From assembly GCA_964403565.1 (NCBI GenBank), contig CAYOFV010000001.1:17103-81102 (forward strand): 64,000 nt of DNA. Reading direction: 5' to 3'. The translations under genes were made by a program, and so were the position numbers. The notes under the pieces are model-generated. The model was not told the DNA's origin and made no database searches. It saw only the letters and a list, made by a program, of their open reading frames with translations. Below are positions 32,669 to 42,400 of the stretch, one piece after another (position 1 is the first letter of the stretch; each line of letters starts with the position of its first letter). The DNA is from Thioglobus_B sp964403565 (GTDB lineage Bacteria > Pseudomonadota > Gammaproteobacteria > PS1 > Pseudothioglobaceae).

Positions 32669-34570
32669 TTACTTCTTAGCGTGTAAATCAGCTAAAGCTT
32701 TATCCTCAATATCTCCAACTAGGTGATATAAAGGTGCTTTCTCCATAGTGTATTCGCCAGTATTAGGGTCACGACGTGACACAGTTAGTACGTGCCAGTT
32801 ATCATCATCAACCTTCATAGCATCACCACGGTAGTAGTAACCAGGCCAGCGAGTTTCCTTACGGAATAAAGTATGTTGCATAACACTCTCAGAAGTACGG
32901 TGACGGTGCTTAAGCTCCCATGCACGCATTAACTGGTGAATGTCTTCAGCAGCAACTTTTTCTAAATCTTCTTCCATAACGCCAAGCTTTTGTAGACCCA
33001 TCTTCAGTAGCTTGTCGTTAGTCATGTAAGAAACTGTTACACCACCAGCATACTCGTCCATAATCTTCTGTAGACGCTGTAGACCAGGCATCGGAAGAAT
33101 GTAACTTGGAGATACTGTACCAGCAACGATTTCGTTACGACCAATTCTATAAGTCTCAAGAGGCTTGTAGATTTCTTCTTTACGATCGTTAATTTGCTTA
33201 TCAGAAACAACAATACCTTCTGCTTTACCATCATCAATATATTGACATGCTGATTTACCAGAAATACGACCTTCAGTAAATGAACCTGATGAGAATGCGT
33301 GTGGAGTACCACCAACAGCATCACCAGCACCGAATAGACCTTCAACAGTCATCATACGGTTATAACCCCATTGATACTCTTCAGGAGAGATATCTGCAGG
33401 ACCTGAACACCATGCGCCACAACCAGTAGCGTGTGAACCCATTACATATGGCTCAGATGTAGTTAATTCAGGGTTAACATATTTAGGATCGATATCTGTT
33501 GCAGCCCATAGTACCGCTTGACCAACAGTCATACCTAGGAAGTTCTCCCAACCCACTTCTTCTAAGTGAGGGTCTTGGAATGCTTCCATTGTAATCATAT
33601 GAATTGGACCACGACCAGCATTTACTTCTGAAATGAATGCGTGGTTACGTAGACATGTAGGAATAGGTCTGTGAGTTGCGTGAGAAACTTCAACATCAAG
33701 GTAACCTTTACCAACCATTTTTTCTAATTCAGGGAACCATTTTGACTCATACTCTTCACCATAGCCGTTTTGAGTATATGTCTTAAGGTGTAAGAAGTAT
33801 GCGCCAACTGGGCCATAACCATCCTTGAAACGAGCAAGAACGATACGATTTTCCATTTGAGTCATTTTCGCACCAGCATTAATCATTAATGCATATGCAG
33901 AACCTGATGACCATGGAGCGTACCATACACGACCAGCACCTTCACCAACTGAACGTGGCTTAAAGATGTTAGAAGCACCACCAGCACCAACAACTACAGT
34001 CTTAGACTTAAATACGTGGCAGTTACCAGTACGTACGTTAAAACCAATAGCACCACCAACACGGTCACGACCAGACTCATCCATAAGTAGGTGAGTAATC
34101 ATTACACGGTTGTATGTCTTATCAGCATTCTTAGTTGCAGCTTCAGCTACGATAGGCTTGTATGATTCACCATGAATCATGATCTGCCAACGACCTTCAC
34201 GCTGGTATGCGTTAGTCTTAGGGTTTCTCATTAGAGGTAGACCCCATTCTTCAAATTTGTGTACTGCAGAGTCTACGTGACGAGCCATGTCAAACATTAA
34301 GTCTTCACGAACCATACCCATTAAGTCAATACGTGCATAACGTACGTGATCTTCTGGATTGTTCTCACCCCAACGAGTACCCATATAACAGTTAATCGCG
34401 TATAGACCTTGAGCAACAGCACCTGAACGGTTGATGTTTGCTTTCTCAGCAATTACGATTTTCTTATCTTGACCCCAATATCTAGCTTCGTATGCAGCGC
34501 CTGTACCACCAAGGCCAGCACCTGCTACTAGAACATCGATGTCGTTTTCATAAATAGTCTTGTAACCCAT
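32669..34570 (-). CDS. aprA: Adenylylsulfate reductase alpha subunit
   Basis: FAD catalytic subunit of dissimilatory APS reductase, here oxidising sulfite plus AMP to APS. 633 residues, normal length. The dinucleotide-binding loop GAGLGGTGAA is at 17-26. Other family stretches: EKANINRSGAVAQGLYAINC, RWQIMIHGESYKP, VVVGAGGASNIFKPR and the C-terminal RWPGYYYRGDAM. The start overlaps the aprB stop by 1 bp. Order on the minus strand is sat, aprM, aprB, aprA, and three tandem hairpins follow the stop. With AprM present, this is the sulfur-oxidiser type. Confidence 0.98.
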   Translation of the reverse strand: MGYKTIYENDIDVLVAGAGLGGTGAAYEARYWGQDKKIVIAEKANINRSGAVAQGLYAINCYMGTRWGENNPEDHVRYARIDLMGMVREDLMFDMARHVDSAVHKFEEWGLPLMRNPKTNAYQREGRWQIMIHGESYKPIVAEAATKNADKTYNRVMITHLLMDESGRDRVGGAIGFNVRTGNCHVFKSKTVVVGAGGASNIFKPRSVGEGAGRVWYAPWSSGSAYALMINAGAKMTQMENRIVLARFKDGYGPVGAYFLHLKTYTQNGYGEEYESKWFPELEKMVGKGYLDVEVSHATHRPIPTCLRNHAFISEVNAGRGPIHMITMEAFQDPHLEEVGWENFLGMTVGQAVLWAATDIDPKYVNPELTTSEPYVMGSHATGCGAWCSGPADISPEEYQWGYNRMMTVEGLFGAGDAVGGTPHAFSSGSFTEGRISGKSACQYIDDGKAEGIVVSDKQINDRKEEIYKPLETYRIGRNEIVAGTVSPSYILPMPGLQRLQKIMDEYAGGVTVSYMTNDKLLKMGLQKLGVMEEDLEKVAAEDIHQLMRAWELKHRHRTSESVMQHTLFRKETRWPGYYYRGDAMKVDDDNWHVLTVSRRDPNTGEYTMEKAPLYHLVGDIEDKALADLHAKK

Positions 34571-35073
34571 TAGTAGTAAACTCCTTCTTTCATTTCTAAA
34601 CCATTAGATTCTAAAGTATGTAGTTCTTTATGCTCAGATACGTGATCATCTTCAGAACTATTAAAGATTGCTTCAGGCTCAAACGACAACAATTGAGAAT
34701 CACGCTGCTCTTGAGTTGGAGCAGGCTCATTTCTAAAGTCTGGAATGTTTTGACCCCAAGGCTTAGTAGTAATTGGTGATAGGAAGTTTTTAACACGACC
34801 ATCACGGAAAGTAACTCTCCATGCGATAGTACCTTTATCTTCATCACGAATTGTACGAACACTATGGCCTAATGGCGCAAAGTCAGCGTAACCACGTACG
34901 TCAATAGCGTTATGTGGACATGCTTTAACACATGAGTAACACTCCCAACACATGTTAGGTTCAATATTGTAAGCACGACGATATTTATCATCAATGTGCA
35001 TAATGTCAGATGGGCAGATATCTACACAGTGTCCACAACCATCACAACGAGTCATATATACAAAAGTTGGCAT
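34570..35073 (-). CDS. aprB: Adenylylsulfate reductase beta subunit
   Basis: Electron-transfer subunit with two 4Fe-4S clusters. 167 residues. Cluster motifs: C10-x2-C13-x2-C16-x3-C20 and C42-x2-C45-x2-C48-x3-C52 (CWECYSCVKACP). The C-terminal tail FNSSEDDHVSEHKELHTLES wraps AprA in known structures. It passes electrons from AprA toward the membrane protein AprM. Followed immediately by aprA (1-bp overlap) and preceded by aprM with a 34-bp gap and a GGAAATA RBS. Confidence 0.98.
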   Translation of the reverse strand: MPTFVYMTRCDGCGHCVDICPSDIMHIDDKYRRAYNIEPNMCWECYSCVKACPHNAIDVRGYADFAPLGHSVRTIRDEDKGTIAWRVTFRDGRVKNFLSPITTKPWGQNIPDFRNEPAPTQEQRDSQLLSFEPEAIFNSSEDDHVSEHKELHTLESNGLEMKEGVYY

Positions 35074-35107
35074 ATTATTTCCTCTCTTCTTATTTAATTA
35101 GTTAATA

Positions 35108-35992
35108 TTAGTAATGTTTTGGCTCTTCACGCTTGATACCAAGACCGAAACTCATTGGAGCATCTTTAAGAAGTTCCATTGAATGTCTGTTTTGCTGCCA
35201 CTCATTATCTCTAGTTTCGTGTGGTAGGTTTTCATTGGTACCATCAAGCTTAATGATGCGCTTGTTGTAAGCTGCAGCTGGCTTGAAGAACATGTGAGAG
35301 AATTTAGACCAGTAAACACCACCAAATAGTGATACTGTAGAAAGGATCACAAGAATGAACCATACACCAGTACCGCCACCGTAGATTTCCCAACCTAAAG
35401 CAGTTAGAGATGTTGCCATTAGTGCAAGACTAAAGCTGTCTTTTCTAATTACAATTTTTGTCCATGGGTTGCCTTCTGCACGTACATCAACTTTAAATGC
35501 AAACCAGAACCACCAGCTGCCTACTAGTAACATAATAGCACCTAAGTTCCAAATTGTTGCAAGTGTTGCAGTTTCAGCTGCGCCATAAATAATAGCTGCA
35601 GTAGCACCTACGAAGAAAATAAAGCCCCACATAGTAAGGATATGAACTAATCTACGAACAGGGTTAGAGAATTCACCTGCAGTAGCAGTATCAATAACAA
35701 CTGTATTTACTAATGCGCCGATTTTATCGCCACCAGTTAGTTCTTTAAAACGACCTTCGTTTGTACCAATAGTACAATTTGAGTTACCGTCTGCTAAACC
35801 TTGTTTTAAAGCAGCTTCTGCTTTCTTAGCATTGTTAAAGAAGTAAGTAGCACTTCCTTTGTGAATTAGATCTGCAACAGTCATAACAATAACTAGTGCG
35901 ATCATAATAGTAACATACGTTTGCATGCTTTCCCAACTGATAGTCCCAGCTGCTGCCAAGGCACCAATCGGTGTACTAGCGAAATCGATCAT
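35108..35992 (-). CDS. aprM: AprM membrane anchor of APS reductase
   Basis: 294 residues. Hydrophobic segments are visible near 22-42 (YVTIMIALVIVMTVADLIH), 125-145 (MWGFIFFVGATAAIIYG), 150-170 (LGAIMLLVGSWWFWF) and 195-235. It is thought to link AprAB to the quinone pool in sulfur oxidisers that lack the QmoABC complex; it replaces Qmo here, since no qmo genes are in the window. A strong AAGGAGGAAT RBS precedes the start. It lies 160 bp behind sat on the same strand. Confidence 0.93.
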   Translation of the reverse strand: MIDFASTPIGALAAAGTISWESMQTYVTIMIALVIVMTVADLIHKGSATYFFNNAKKAEAALKQGLADGNSNCTIGTNEGRFKELTGGDKIGALVNTVVIDTATAGEFSNPVRRLVHILTMWGFIFFVGATAAIIYGAAETATLATIWNLGAIMLLVGSWWFWFAFKVDVRAEGNPWTKIVIRKDSFSLALMATSLTALGWEIYGGGTGVWFILVILSTVSLFGGVYWSKFSHMFFKPAAAYNKRIIKLDGTNENLPHETRDNEWQQNRHSMELLKDAPMSFGLGIKREEPKHY

Positions 35993-36152
35993 ATTTATTC
36001 CTCCTTAGGTTTCAATCAATCACATTTAAAAATATTATTAATTTTTTTGCTAACTACAAACTTTTTCTCAAATGTCTGAAGTCGTAAAAAATTGAATAAT
36101 TATATACTAATATGTTTTTTCTTTTAATTAAATTTTAAATTTCACTCTGCAG

Positions 36153-37361
36153 TTACTTAGCAGAATGGCCACTCATTTTAATTTCTACTTTATCTTCATC
36201 CTTGATGCTAGCGTAGTATGCTTGTAATACTTTAGCTACTTCAGGGCGCGAGAACTCTTCAGGAAGGTCTTCACCATCTGAAAGCATCTTACGTACTTTA
36301 GTACCAGAAAGAAGAACACGATCTTTAGCCTCATGTGGACAAGTCTTCATTGAAGACATACCGCCACACTCATGACACCAGAATGTCCAGTCGATCTTAA
36401 GTGGTTGTGTAATAAGTGCATCATCAGCAATCTCATCAAAGATATTGTGTGCATCAAACGGACCATAGTAATCATCAACACCAGCGTGATCACGACCAAC
36501 AATTAGGTGTGAACAACCGTAGTTTTGTCTAAATAATGCATGCAGTAGTGCTTCACGTGGACCAGCATAACGCATATCAAGTGGGTAACCAGACTGAAGA
36601 ACTGTATTATCTACAAAGTAATTTTCAATCAGGGTTGCAATTGCCTCTGAACGCACCTCAGCTGGAATATCACCAGGCTTAAGGCCACCAAGAACAGAGT
36701 GAATCATAACACCATCACAGATTTCTACAGCAATCTTAGCTAAGTACTCGTGAGAACGGTGCATTGGGTTACGTGTTTGGAATGCAGCAATTGTTGACCA
36801 GCCTTTATCTTCAAAATAAGCGCGTGTCTCAGCTGGAGACATGTATAAATCACCATACTTCGCAGGGAAGCCACCATCAGATAATACTTTGATTGGACCT
36901 GCAAGATTATATTTACCTTGCTCCATAACCATAACAACACCAGGGTGAGCCATCTCAGTTGTTTTATAAACTGTCTCACACTCATGCTCTTTATCGATCG
37001 TGTATTTTTCAGTAACGTTCATAGTTGCAACGATATCGCCAGTCTTTGAACTAACTAGTGCAACTTCGTCACCTGCTTTAACATCTTCATCGTCAGTTGA
37101 AAGTGTAACTGGAATTGGCCAAAAAACACCACTTTCCATAGTCATGTTGTCACAAACACCTTGCCAATCTGCTTTATTCATAAAGCCATCAAGCGGAGTA
37201 AAACCACCAATACCCATCATAACGATATCGCCTTCTTCTCTAGAAGAGATTGTTAGTTGTGGTAAAGATTTTGCTCTTTCTAATTCTGCTGTTAGAGCGT
37301 CGCCTTCTAGTGCAAGAGGCTTAAGAGTATCACTGCCATGTGGTGGTACTAATTTTGACAT
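36153..37361 (-). CDS. sat: Dissimilatory ATP sulfurylase
   Basis: 402 residues, the homo-oligomeric Sat type (not CysDN). In this setting it makes ATP and sulfate from APS and PPi. Signatures: AAFQTRNPMHRSHEYL with the QTRNPxHRxHE active-site motif, IHSVLGGLKPGDIP, and GRDHAGVDDYYGPFDAH. A zinc-type Cys cluster CHECGGMSSMKTCPH is near the C-terminal third, as in bacterial and archaeal Sat. First gene of sat-aprM-aprB-aprA. Its PPi substrate links it to pfp and hppA in the same block. Confidence 0.97.
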   Translation of the reverse strand: MSKLVPPHGSDTLKPLALEGDALTAELERAKSLPQLTISSREEGDIVMMGIGGFTPLDGFMNKADWQGVCDNMTMESGVFWPIPVTLSTDDEDVKAGDEVALVSSKTGDIVATMNVTEKYTIDKEHECETVYKTTEMAHPGVVMVMEQGKYNLAGPIKVLSDGGFPAKYGDLYMSPAETRAYFEDKGWSTIAAFQTRNPMHRSHEYLAKIAVEICDGVMIHSVLGGLKPGDIPAEVRSEAIATLIENYFVDNTVLQSGYPLDMRYAGPREALLHALFRQNYGCSHLIVGRDHAGVDDYYGPFDAHNIFDEIADDALITQPLKIDWTFWCHECGGMSSMKTCPHEAKDRVLLSGTKVRKMLSDGEDLPEEFSRPEVAKVLQAYYASIKDEDKVEIKMSGHSAK

Positions 37362-37393
37362 ATCACTTTCCTATATTTATACAAAAGTTGCCA

Positions 37394-37399
37394 ATTATA
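37394..37399 (-). promoter_or_regulatory. Putative -10 box for sat
   Basis: TATAAT on the minus strand, 32 nt before the sat ATG at 37361. No good -35 was found. Confidence 0.4.
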
Positions 37400-37488
37400 C
37401 CAACCGTTATTTTTGCCACTTTAGTTTGTAGTGATACTTATATATATCTCTTTGGATATATTAGAAAAACCTGATTATTTTAGTAGGT

Positions 37489-37974
37489 CTAGAGCTTAAT
37501 TTTGAACCTTACTCTATCAACTCCATCCTTAGATTTTTCAGCAATTACTTTGTCATTTTTAATATCATAATCCAGCGTTGCCCCGCTAAACGAATCAAAC
37601 CCCTGAACCAAGTGAGCCTTACCTCTAAGATGAACAAACTGTTTTTTAATTAAGTAAGTTATACTTTTTGCATCGGCCTCAATAAAGCGTGGCTGATTTG
37701 GCTGTGACTGTTTGTAATGCGCTAGTTTATTTTTCTCACCTTTGGCAATTACTTTTATTACCTCTTTATTGCTAGTAAAAACTTTAATATTTTCTGCACT
37801 TAACAATAACGAGCCTTGTACAACTTTAGCGCCTCCAGTGTAAGTACTTATACCTTTTTTCTCATCAATTACCACTGTATATGCTTTAATATCAATTGGC
37901 TGATCTTTATCCTCTGATAAGGCAATAGATGCACTTGAAATAAATAGAATAAACATTATTAAATACTTATTCAT
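37489..37974 (-). CDS. lptA: LPS transport periplasmic protein LptA
   Basis: OstA-like periplasmic bridge protein carrying LPS from the inner to the outer membrane. I start at the ATG at 37974 (MNKYLIMFILFIS..., 161 residues), giving a clean signal peptide ending SSASIALS and a GGTGGAG RBS; an upstream in-frame GTG at 37992 would bury it. Mature protein has the typical beta-jellyroll repeats (YTVVIDEKKGISTYTGGAKV, LLLSAENIKVFT, FVHLRGKAHLVQG). It overlaps lptC by 8 bp. LptB is not adjacent. Confidence 0.88.
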   Translation of the reverse strand: MNKYLIMFILFISSASIALSEDKDQPIDIKAYTVVIDEKKGISTYTGGAKVVQGSLLLSAENIKVFTSNKEVIKVIAKGEKNKLAHYKQSQPNQPRFIEADAKSITYLIKKQFVHLRGKAHLVQGFDSFSGATLDYDIKNDKVIAEKSKDGVDRVRFKIKL

Positions 37975-38926
37975 ACCTGCCAACAACTCCACCGGTTAAT
38001 CTAATCTTCTGCTCATTGGCATCATAATGCATGCCAGTTGCCTTTATATTGGCAATATCAGATAGATAGTTAATTTTATCTTTGGTCTTATAAATCTCTT
38101 TACCACCGGATTGATCAACTATTAAATTTTTGGTATTAATTATTGATCCAGAATTTTGCAAAATTTTAGCATTGCCTAATAATTGCATAAAGTCCTTTTG
38201 CATATCAATATCTATCCCATCTGCGTAAACTTTGCTTTGGTTTGACAGATACGTGGTTTTATTATCTGAATAATAATGCTTCTTATCATTTGACTGATCA
38301 ACATATAAATCTTTAGTCAAAATCTTACTGCCATTATCTTGATTAATTTGCGTTAATCCAGTAAGCTGCATTTTGTCATCTTTAGTGCGCATATGCATAC
38401 CTTGAGACGTCATCTTTGACTTCTCACCTAAATATGTAACCTTTTTATTACTAATCAGATCATTGGTTTCTGTACTTACTAAAAGTTCATCAGTGTTCAT
38501 TTTGTGAGTTATGCCATTCGCAGAATGCACATCCACCTGACCATAAAATTTAATCTCACCATTTTTAAGATAATTTGCGCGCTCAGAACTTAATATATAG
38601 TCTTCTGTTCCATTTTCGCTATATGTCGTTACTTCAGGATCAAGCAGCAGCGCAGGAGAATTATTAAAATTGAAATAACTATTAGCTTTAACAAAATGTG
38701 ATAACTTGTTATTTGCATCAAACTCTTGCAACTGAAAATTATCAATTTTTTCAATATAAGAAACCTCTTGTGATACTTCTTCATTCTCACTTAGAATCAC
38801 TTTTTCTTCTTTATTTAATATAGAAAAAGAATATGATAGCAATTCCATAAGTAGCCACATAATTGCGACTATAACTATAATGAAAACACTAATAAGAAAA
38901 TTGTGTCTTAATTGAAAACTAATCAT
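37967..38926 (-). CDS. lptC: LptC-like LPS export protein, elongated by repeats
   Basis: 319 residues against about 190 in E. coli LptC. One N-terminal membrane span (about 11-33, ISVFIIVIVAIMWLLMELLSY) and a long periplasmic part. The usual LptC features are present: ATTYSENGTEDYIL-type strand and GQVDVHSANG. After these come about three ~60-residue repeats. Each has a TK/TDELxVxxxxxxxxx-KxTYLxxxSKxxxxGMxxxxxxxxMxLxG pattern, with THKMNTDELLV, KILTKDLYVDQS and IINTKNLIVDQS opening successive repeats. These look like OstA-type jellyroll units. Its start codon is 1 bp from the divergent thiE start. Confidence 0.82.
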   Translation of the reverse strand: MISFQLRHNFLISVFIIVIVAIMWLLMELLSYSFSILNKEEKVILSENEEVSQEVSYIEKIDNFQLQEFDANNKLSHFVKANSYFNFNNSPALLLDPEVTTYSENGTEDYILSSERANYLKNGEIKFYGQVDVHSANGITHKMNTDELLVSTETNDLISNKKVTYLGEKSKMTSQGMHMRTKDDKMQLTGLTQINQDNGSKILTKDLYVDQSNDKKHYYSDNKTTYLSNQSKVYADGIDIDMQKDFMQLLGNAKILQNSGSIINTKNLIVDQSGGKEIYKTKDKINYLSDIANIKATGMHYDANEQKIRLTGGVVGRYE

Positions 38927-38927
38927 T

Positions 38928-39482
38928 GTGCAAGGTATCTACGCCATAACTCCTAATCAAAAACTTGATATAAATAATATCAAACAGATGCTGAATAAAC
39001 ACAAGCCTGGCTTTTTGCAATATCGTCATAAAACCAACGACAAAGAATTAAAAATTACCGAAGCAAAAAAGCTTAAAGATCTGTGTCTTCTACATAATAC
39101 TGTATTTATTATTAATGATGATATCAACCTAGCACAAATAGTAGATGCTGATGGTGTACACCTCGGCAAGGACGACTTATCAATTAAAAGCGCACGATTG
39201 GCCATTGGAGAAGGAAAGATTATTGGCACCTCCTGCTACAATGATATTGATACTGCTAAAAATGCTCAGGAGCAAGGTGCTAACTATGTGGCCTTTGGCG
39301 CGTTGTTTTCATCGAGCACTAAACCAAATGCCTCTCACTGTTCATTAGACATTATCTCCAAAGCAAAGCAAGTAATTAACATTCCAATTGTTGGAATTGG
39401 TGGAGTTGACTTTAATAATATGCACCAAGCATTAAATGCAGGGTGCGATAGTGTAGCCATGATTAAGGCTCTATACGAATAA
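38928..39482 (+). CDS. thiE: Thiamine-phosphate synthase
   Basis: Joins HMP-PP and thiazole phosphate to thiamine phosphate. 184 residues. Signatures: QYRHKTND, INDDINLAQIVDADGVHLGKDD, IGTSCYN, YVAFGALFSSSTKPNA and PIVGIGGVDFNNMHQAL. The start is a GTG at 38928; an in-frame TGA lies only 15 nt upstream and no ATG is available, so the divergent starts of thiE and lptC are forced to lie 1 bp apart. It ends inside the last 20 bp of the convergent AddA-like gene. Confidence 0.93.
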   Translation: MQGIYAITPNQKLDINNIKQMLNKHKPGFLQYRHKTNDKELKITEAKKLKDLCLLHNTVFIINDDINLAQIVDADGVHLGKDDLSIKSARLAIGEGKIIGTSCYNDIDTAKNAQEQGANYVAFGALFSSSTKPNASHCSLDIISKAKQVINIPIVGIGGVDFNNMHQALNAGCDSVAMIKALYE

Positions 39483-42400
39483 GCTCTTGCTCGGCCGGAC
39501 AGTACAATGCGCAATTAATTGCATTGCTATAAATTTGTGATAATGTTTGTCTATACAAGTTCAACTGTTTAGCGTATTTTGCTTTTTGCCTAATTGAAAA
39601 TTGATCCAAAGTCTCGCCTGCCTGTCTACTAGCAGTTTTAAAATCAATAATCCACAACACATCATCATCAATAAACAATCTATCGATAACAATATTGCCA
39701 GTCTCGCTTGCAAATTCAACTTCAGTTAATGTTGATTCTCTAGCTTTAAACAGCCAATTAAATTTTTCATCAGTTTTAGTGTTATTTATTAGATGATAAA
39801 TAATTTCGATATTAGTACTTAATTCCGATTGAGCAAAACCAAACTCAATCAATCTTGTTTTTATGCTGTTTTTACCTACAGAGAATTCTTTATGCTCACA
39901 AATCTTATGTAGCAAAGTTCCTAATAAGCTTTTATATGTAGTATTAATTAAATTTTGATAATCTAGTGATTCAGTATTATTATCAACAAACTCATTACAA
40001 GAATCTAAAGCATCTCGTCTACTAATATTTGGAGTCTCACTGGTTGGTAAAAGTTTACTACTTGTGTTGTCAATATCTTTAAATAAACATCTAAATTTGC
40101 ACATTAATAAATTCAATAAAGACTTATTATTAGCATTTTCACCCTTTGGGGCACAAGAAAGTAGGTGTATATTTTTCTTTGCTCTGGTCATAGCAACGTA
40201 CAAAAGTCGCATTAATTCATAATCATCTTGCACGCTTTCAATGCGCTTTAAATATTTGTAAGTGGCACTATCTTCAAGATCTTTAAACGACTTTGTTGGT
40301 GCCAACAATAAAGACTTGTCTTCAAATTCATGCAAGTGTATAAGTTGCGCTTTGTTTTGTCGTGGCGCTCTACCAAGTCCAGGAATAATTACGCTATCAA
40401 ACTCCAATCCCTTTGCTTCATGAATGGTAAGCATTTTTACTCTTGCATTGGAGCTTGGGGCATACAACTCATCTAACATAGAGTTAATTGTTTGCATATT
40501 AAGTACGTAATTAGATTCACATGCATCAACTATCGCTAGGTATTCATTACGAATATCTTTCTCTTGTGTTGATAAAGAATTTATTGGAATAAGACTCTCC
40601 AAGGCATAGTCTAGCAATTCCACAAAACTAAATCTTGATTGATTGCCAATAGTATGGCTTAGAATCTTATAAAACTTGCTGGCTCTATTTTGTCCATCAG
40701 GACTTAACTGCTCCAAAATTAAAGGATCGTTTAGCTTATCAAAAATTATATTTCCATCATCCTTAGACAATATTAACAAATCGTCCAACACTAAACCACA
40801 CCATGGGGATCTCAACAAACTCAACCACGCTAACTTATCCCCAAGGTCAAGCAAAGCTCTAGTAAGAGATACAAGATCTCGAGTAAAAATATGCTCTTTA
40901 AGTGGCGTTATTCTAAGAGCTTCAAACTCAATATTATTTAGCTTAAGTTCTCTGGCGATCTCATTTAAGTGTGCTCTGCCTCTAGCAATAATTGCAATAC
41001 TTTCACTTGTACTGTCAGCACTTATAATCTCAACAACTTTTTGCGCCTCGAGATCATAGCGCTTATACTCTACTGCATAATAAGTAATTGCGTCGTATAA
41101 ATTTTTATCTGCTTTTGGCGGTTTTGACTCATTAAAACTAATGGCTCCACGAGTTATATCTTCAACACTTGGAAATACAGTATTAAATAAGTTATTATTG
41201 GCCTCAATAACACTTGAGCTAGAACGAAAATTACTACTAAGCCTTAAATAGTTCAAGCCAACTCCAGCAACACCGTGTTTAATTGCTTGCAGAAACAAAC
41301 CAACCTTAGATTCTCTAAAGCGATAAATAGACTGCATTGGATCACCCACTAAGAATAAAGTCTTTCCATTGTTTTCATCCCAGTTTTCAACTAAACGCTC
41401 AAGCAATAAAAATTGAGAAATAGACGTGTCTTGAAATTCATCAATAAGAATGTGCTCAATTTTATAATCTAAAAATAATGCTATATCACTAACCTTATCA
41501 CCCCTATTATCGATGGCATGCAAGGCATCAAGCGCTACTTGAATAAAATCATGTTTATTTTCTTTATCGAATAATATTTTTAACTGTGCGACAGCTAATT
41601 TAAGTACAAAAGATATATCTTCCAATATAGATATTTGCGTATTAGAAAATTCTTTATCTGGCAGATAATCAAGCTCTACAAACAAATCCAATAAATTATC
41701 ATTTTTTATCTTATTAACAATAGATAAAAATTCTTGTTTTTGCTCTTTAACACTACTTGGAAATCCATTGCGTTTATCAAGAGTTTTGCGCCAATTGTTT
41801 TGATTTGTTAATAATAATTCCTTTAAATTTATCCAACTTTCTAAACTATCAACATCAGCATTTGGAATACTACTGAGTGTTTGATATTTCTTCTCAGTAT
41901 TTGCTGATAATAAATCAAACATCTCCTGTGGAAAAGACTCACTTGCTGCTGTTTTTAACTTTTGCAAGTGTACATTTATAACTCTTATGCTATTGGATTG
42001 TAGCTGATCAATATCAATAACGCCGTTTTGATACAAACGTGATAACCACTGATCACGCTTTGCCAGCATATTAATTATTAGTGAATAGTATTTATTAACA
42101 TTGTTATCAAGATATAACAACACTCTGGATATAACTTCTGTGTAATCCTTATCATGAATTAAAAGCAACGCCTGTTCAGACGCCTGCTGATAAAAATCTT
42201 GAGCCTCCCATGAACTAGACAAAATACCTTTTGGTATTAATTGCTGCTTATAAGGATAACGATTAATTATTAAACTAGATAGGCCATCAATAGTTGTTAC
42301 TTTAAGTCTAGATGGGTTGTTTGCAATATCCCAATTACTAGCATTTGATCTATTTAATACATCTAATGCCAAGTCATAGGTAACTTGCCTATGATCATTG

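Noticed and set aside
33037..33345. 102-residue minus-strand frame inside aprA
   Set aside because: Out-of-frame reading of aprA; the aprA frame is intact across it.
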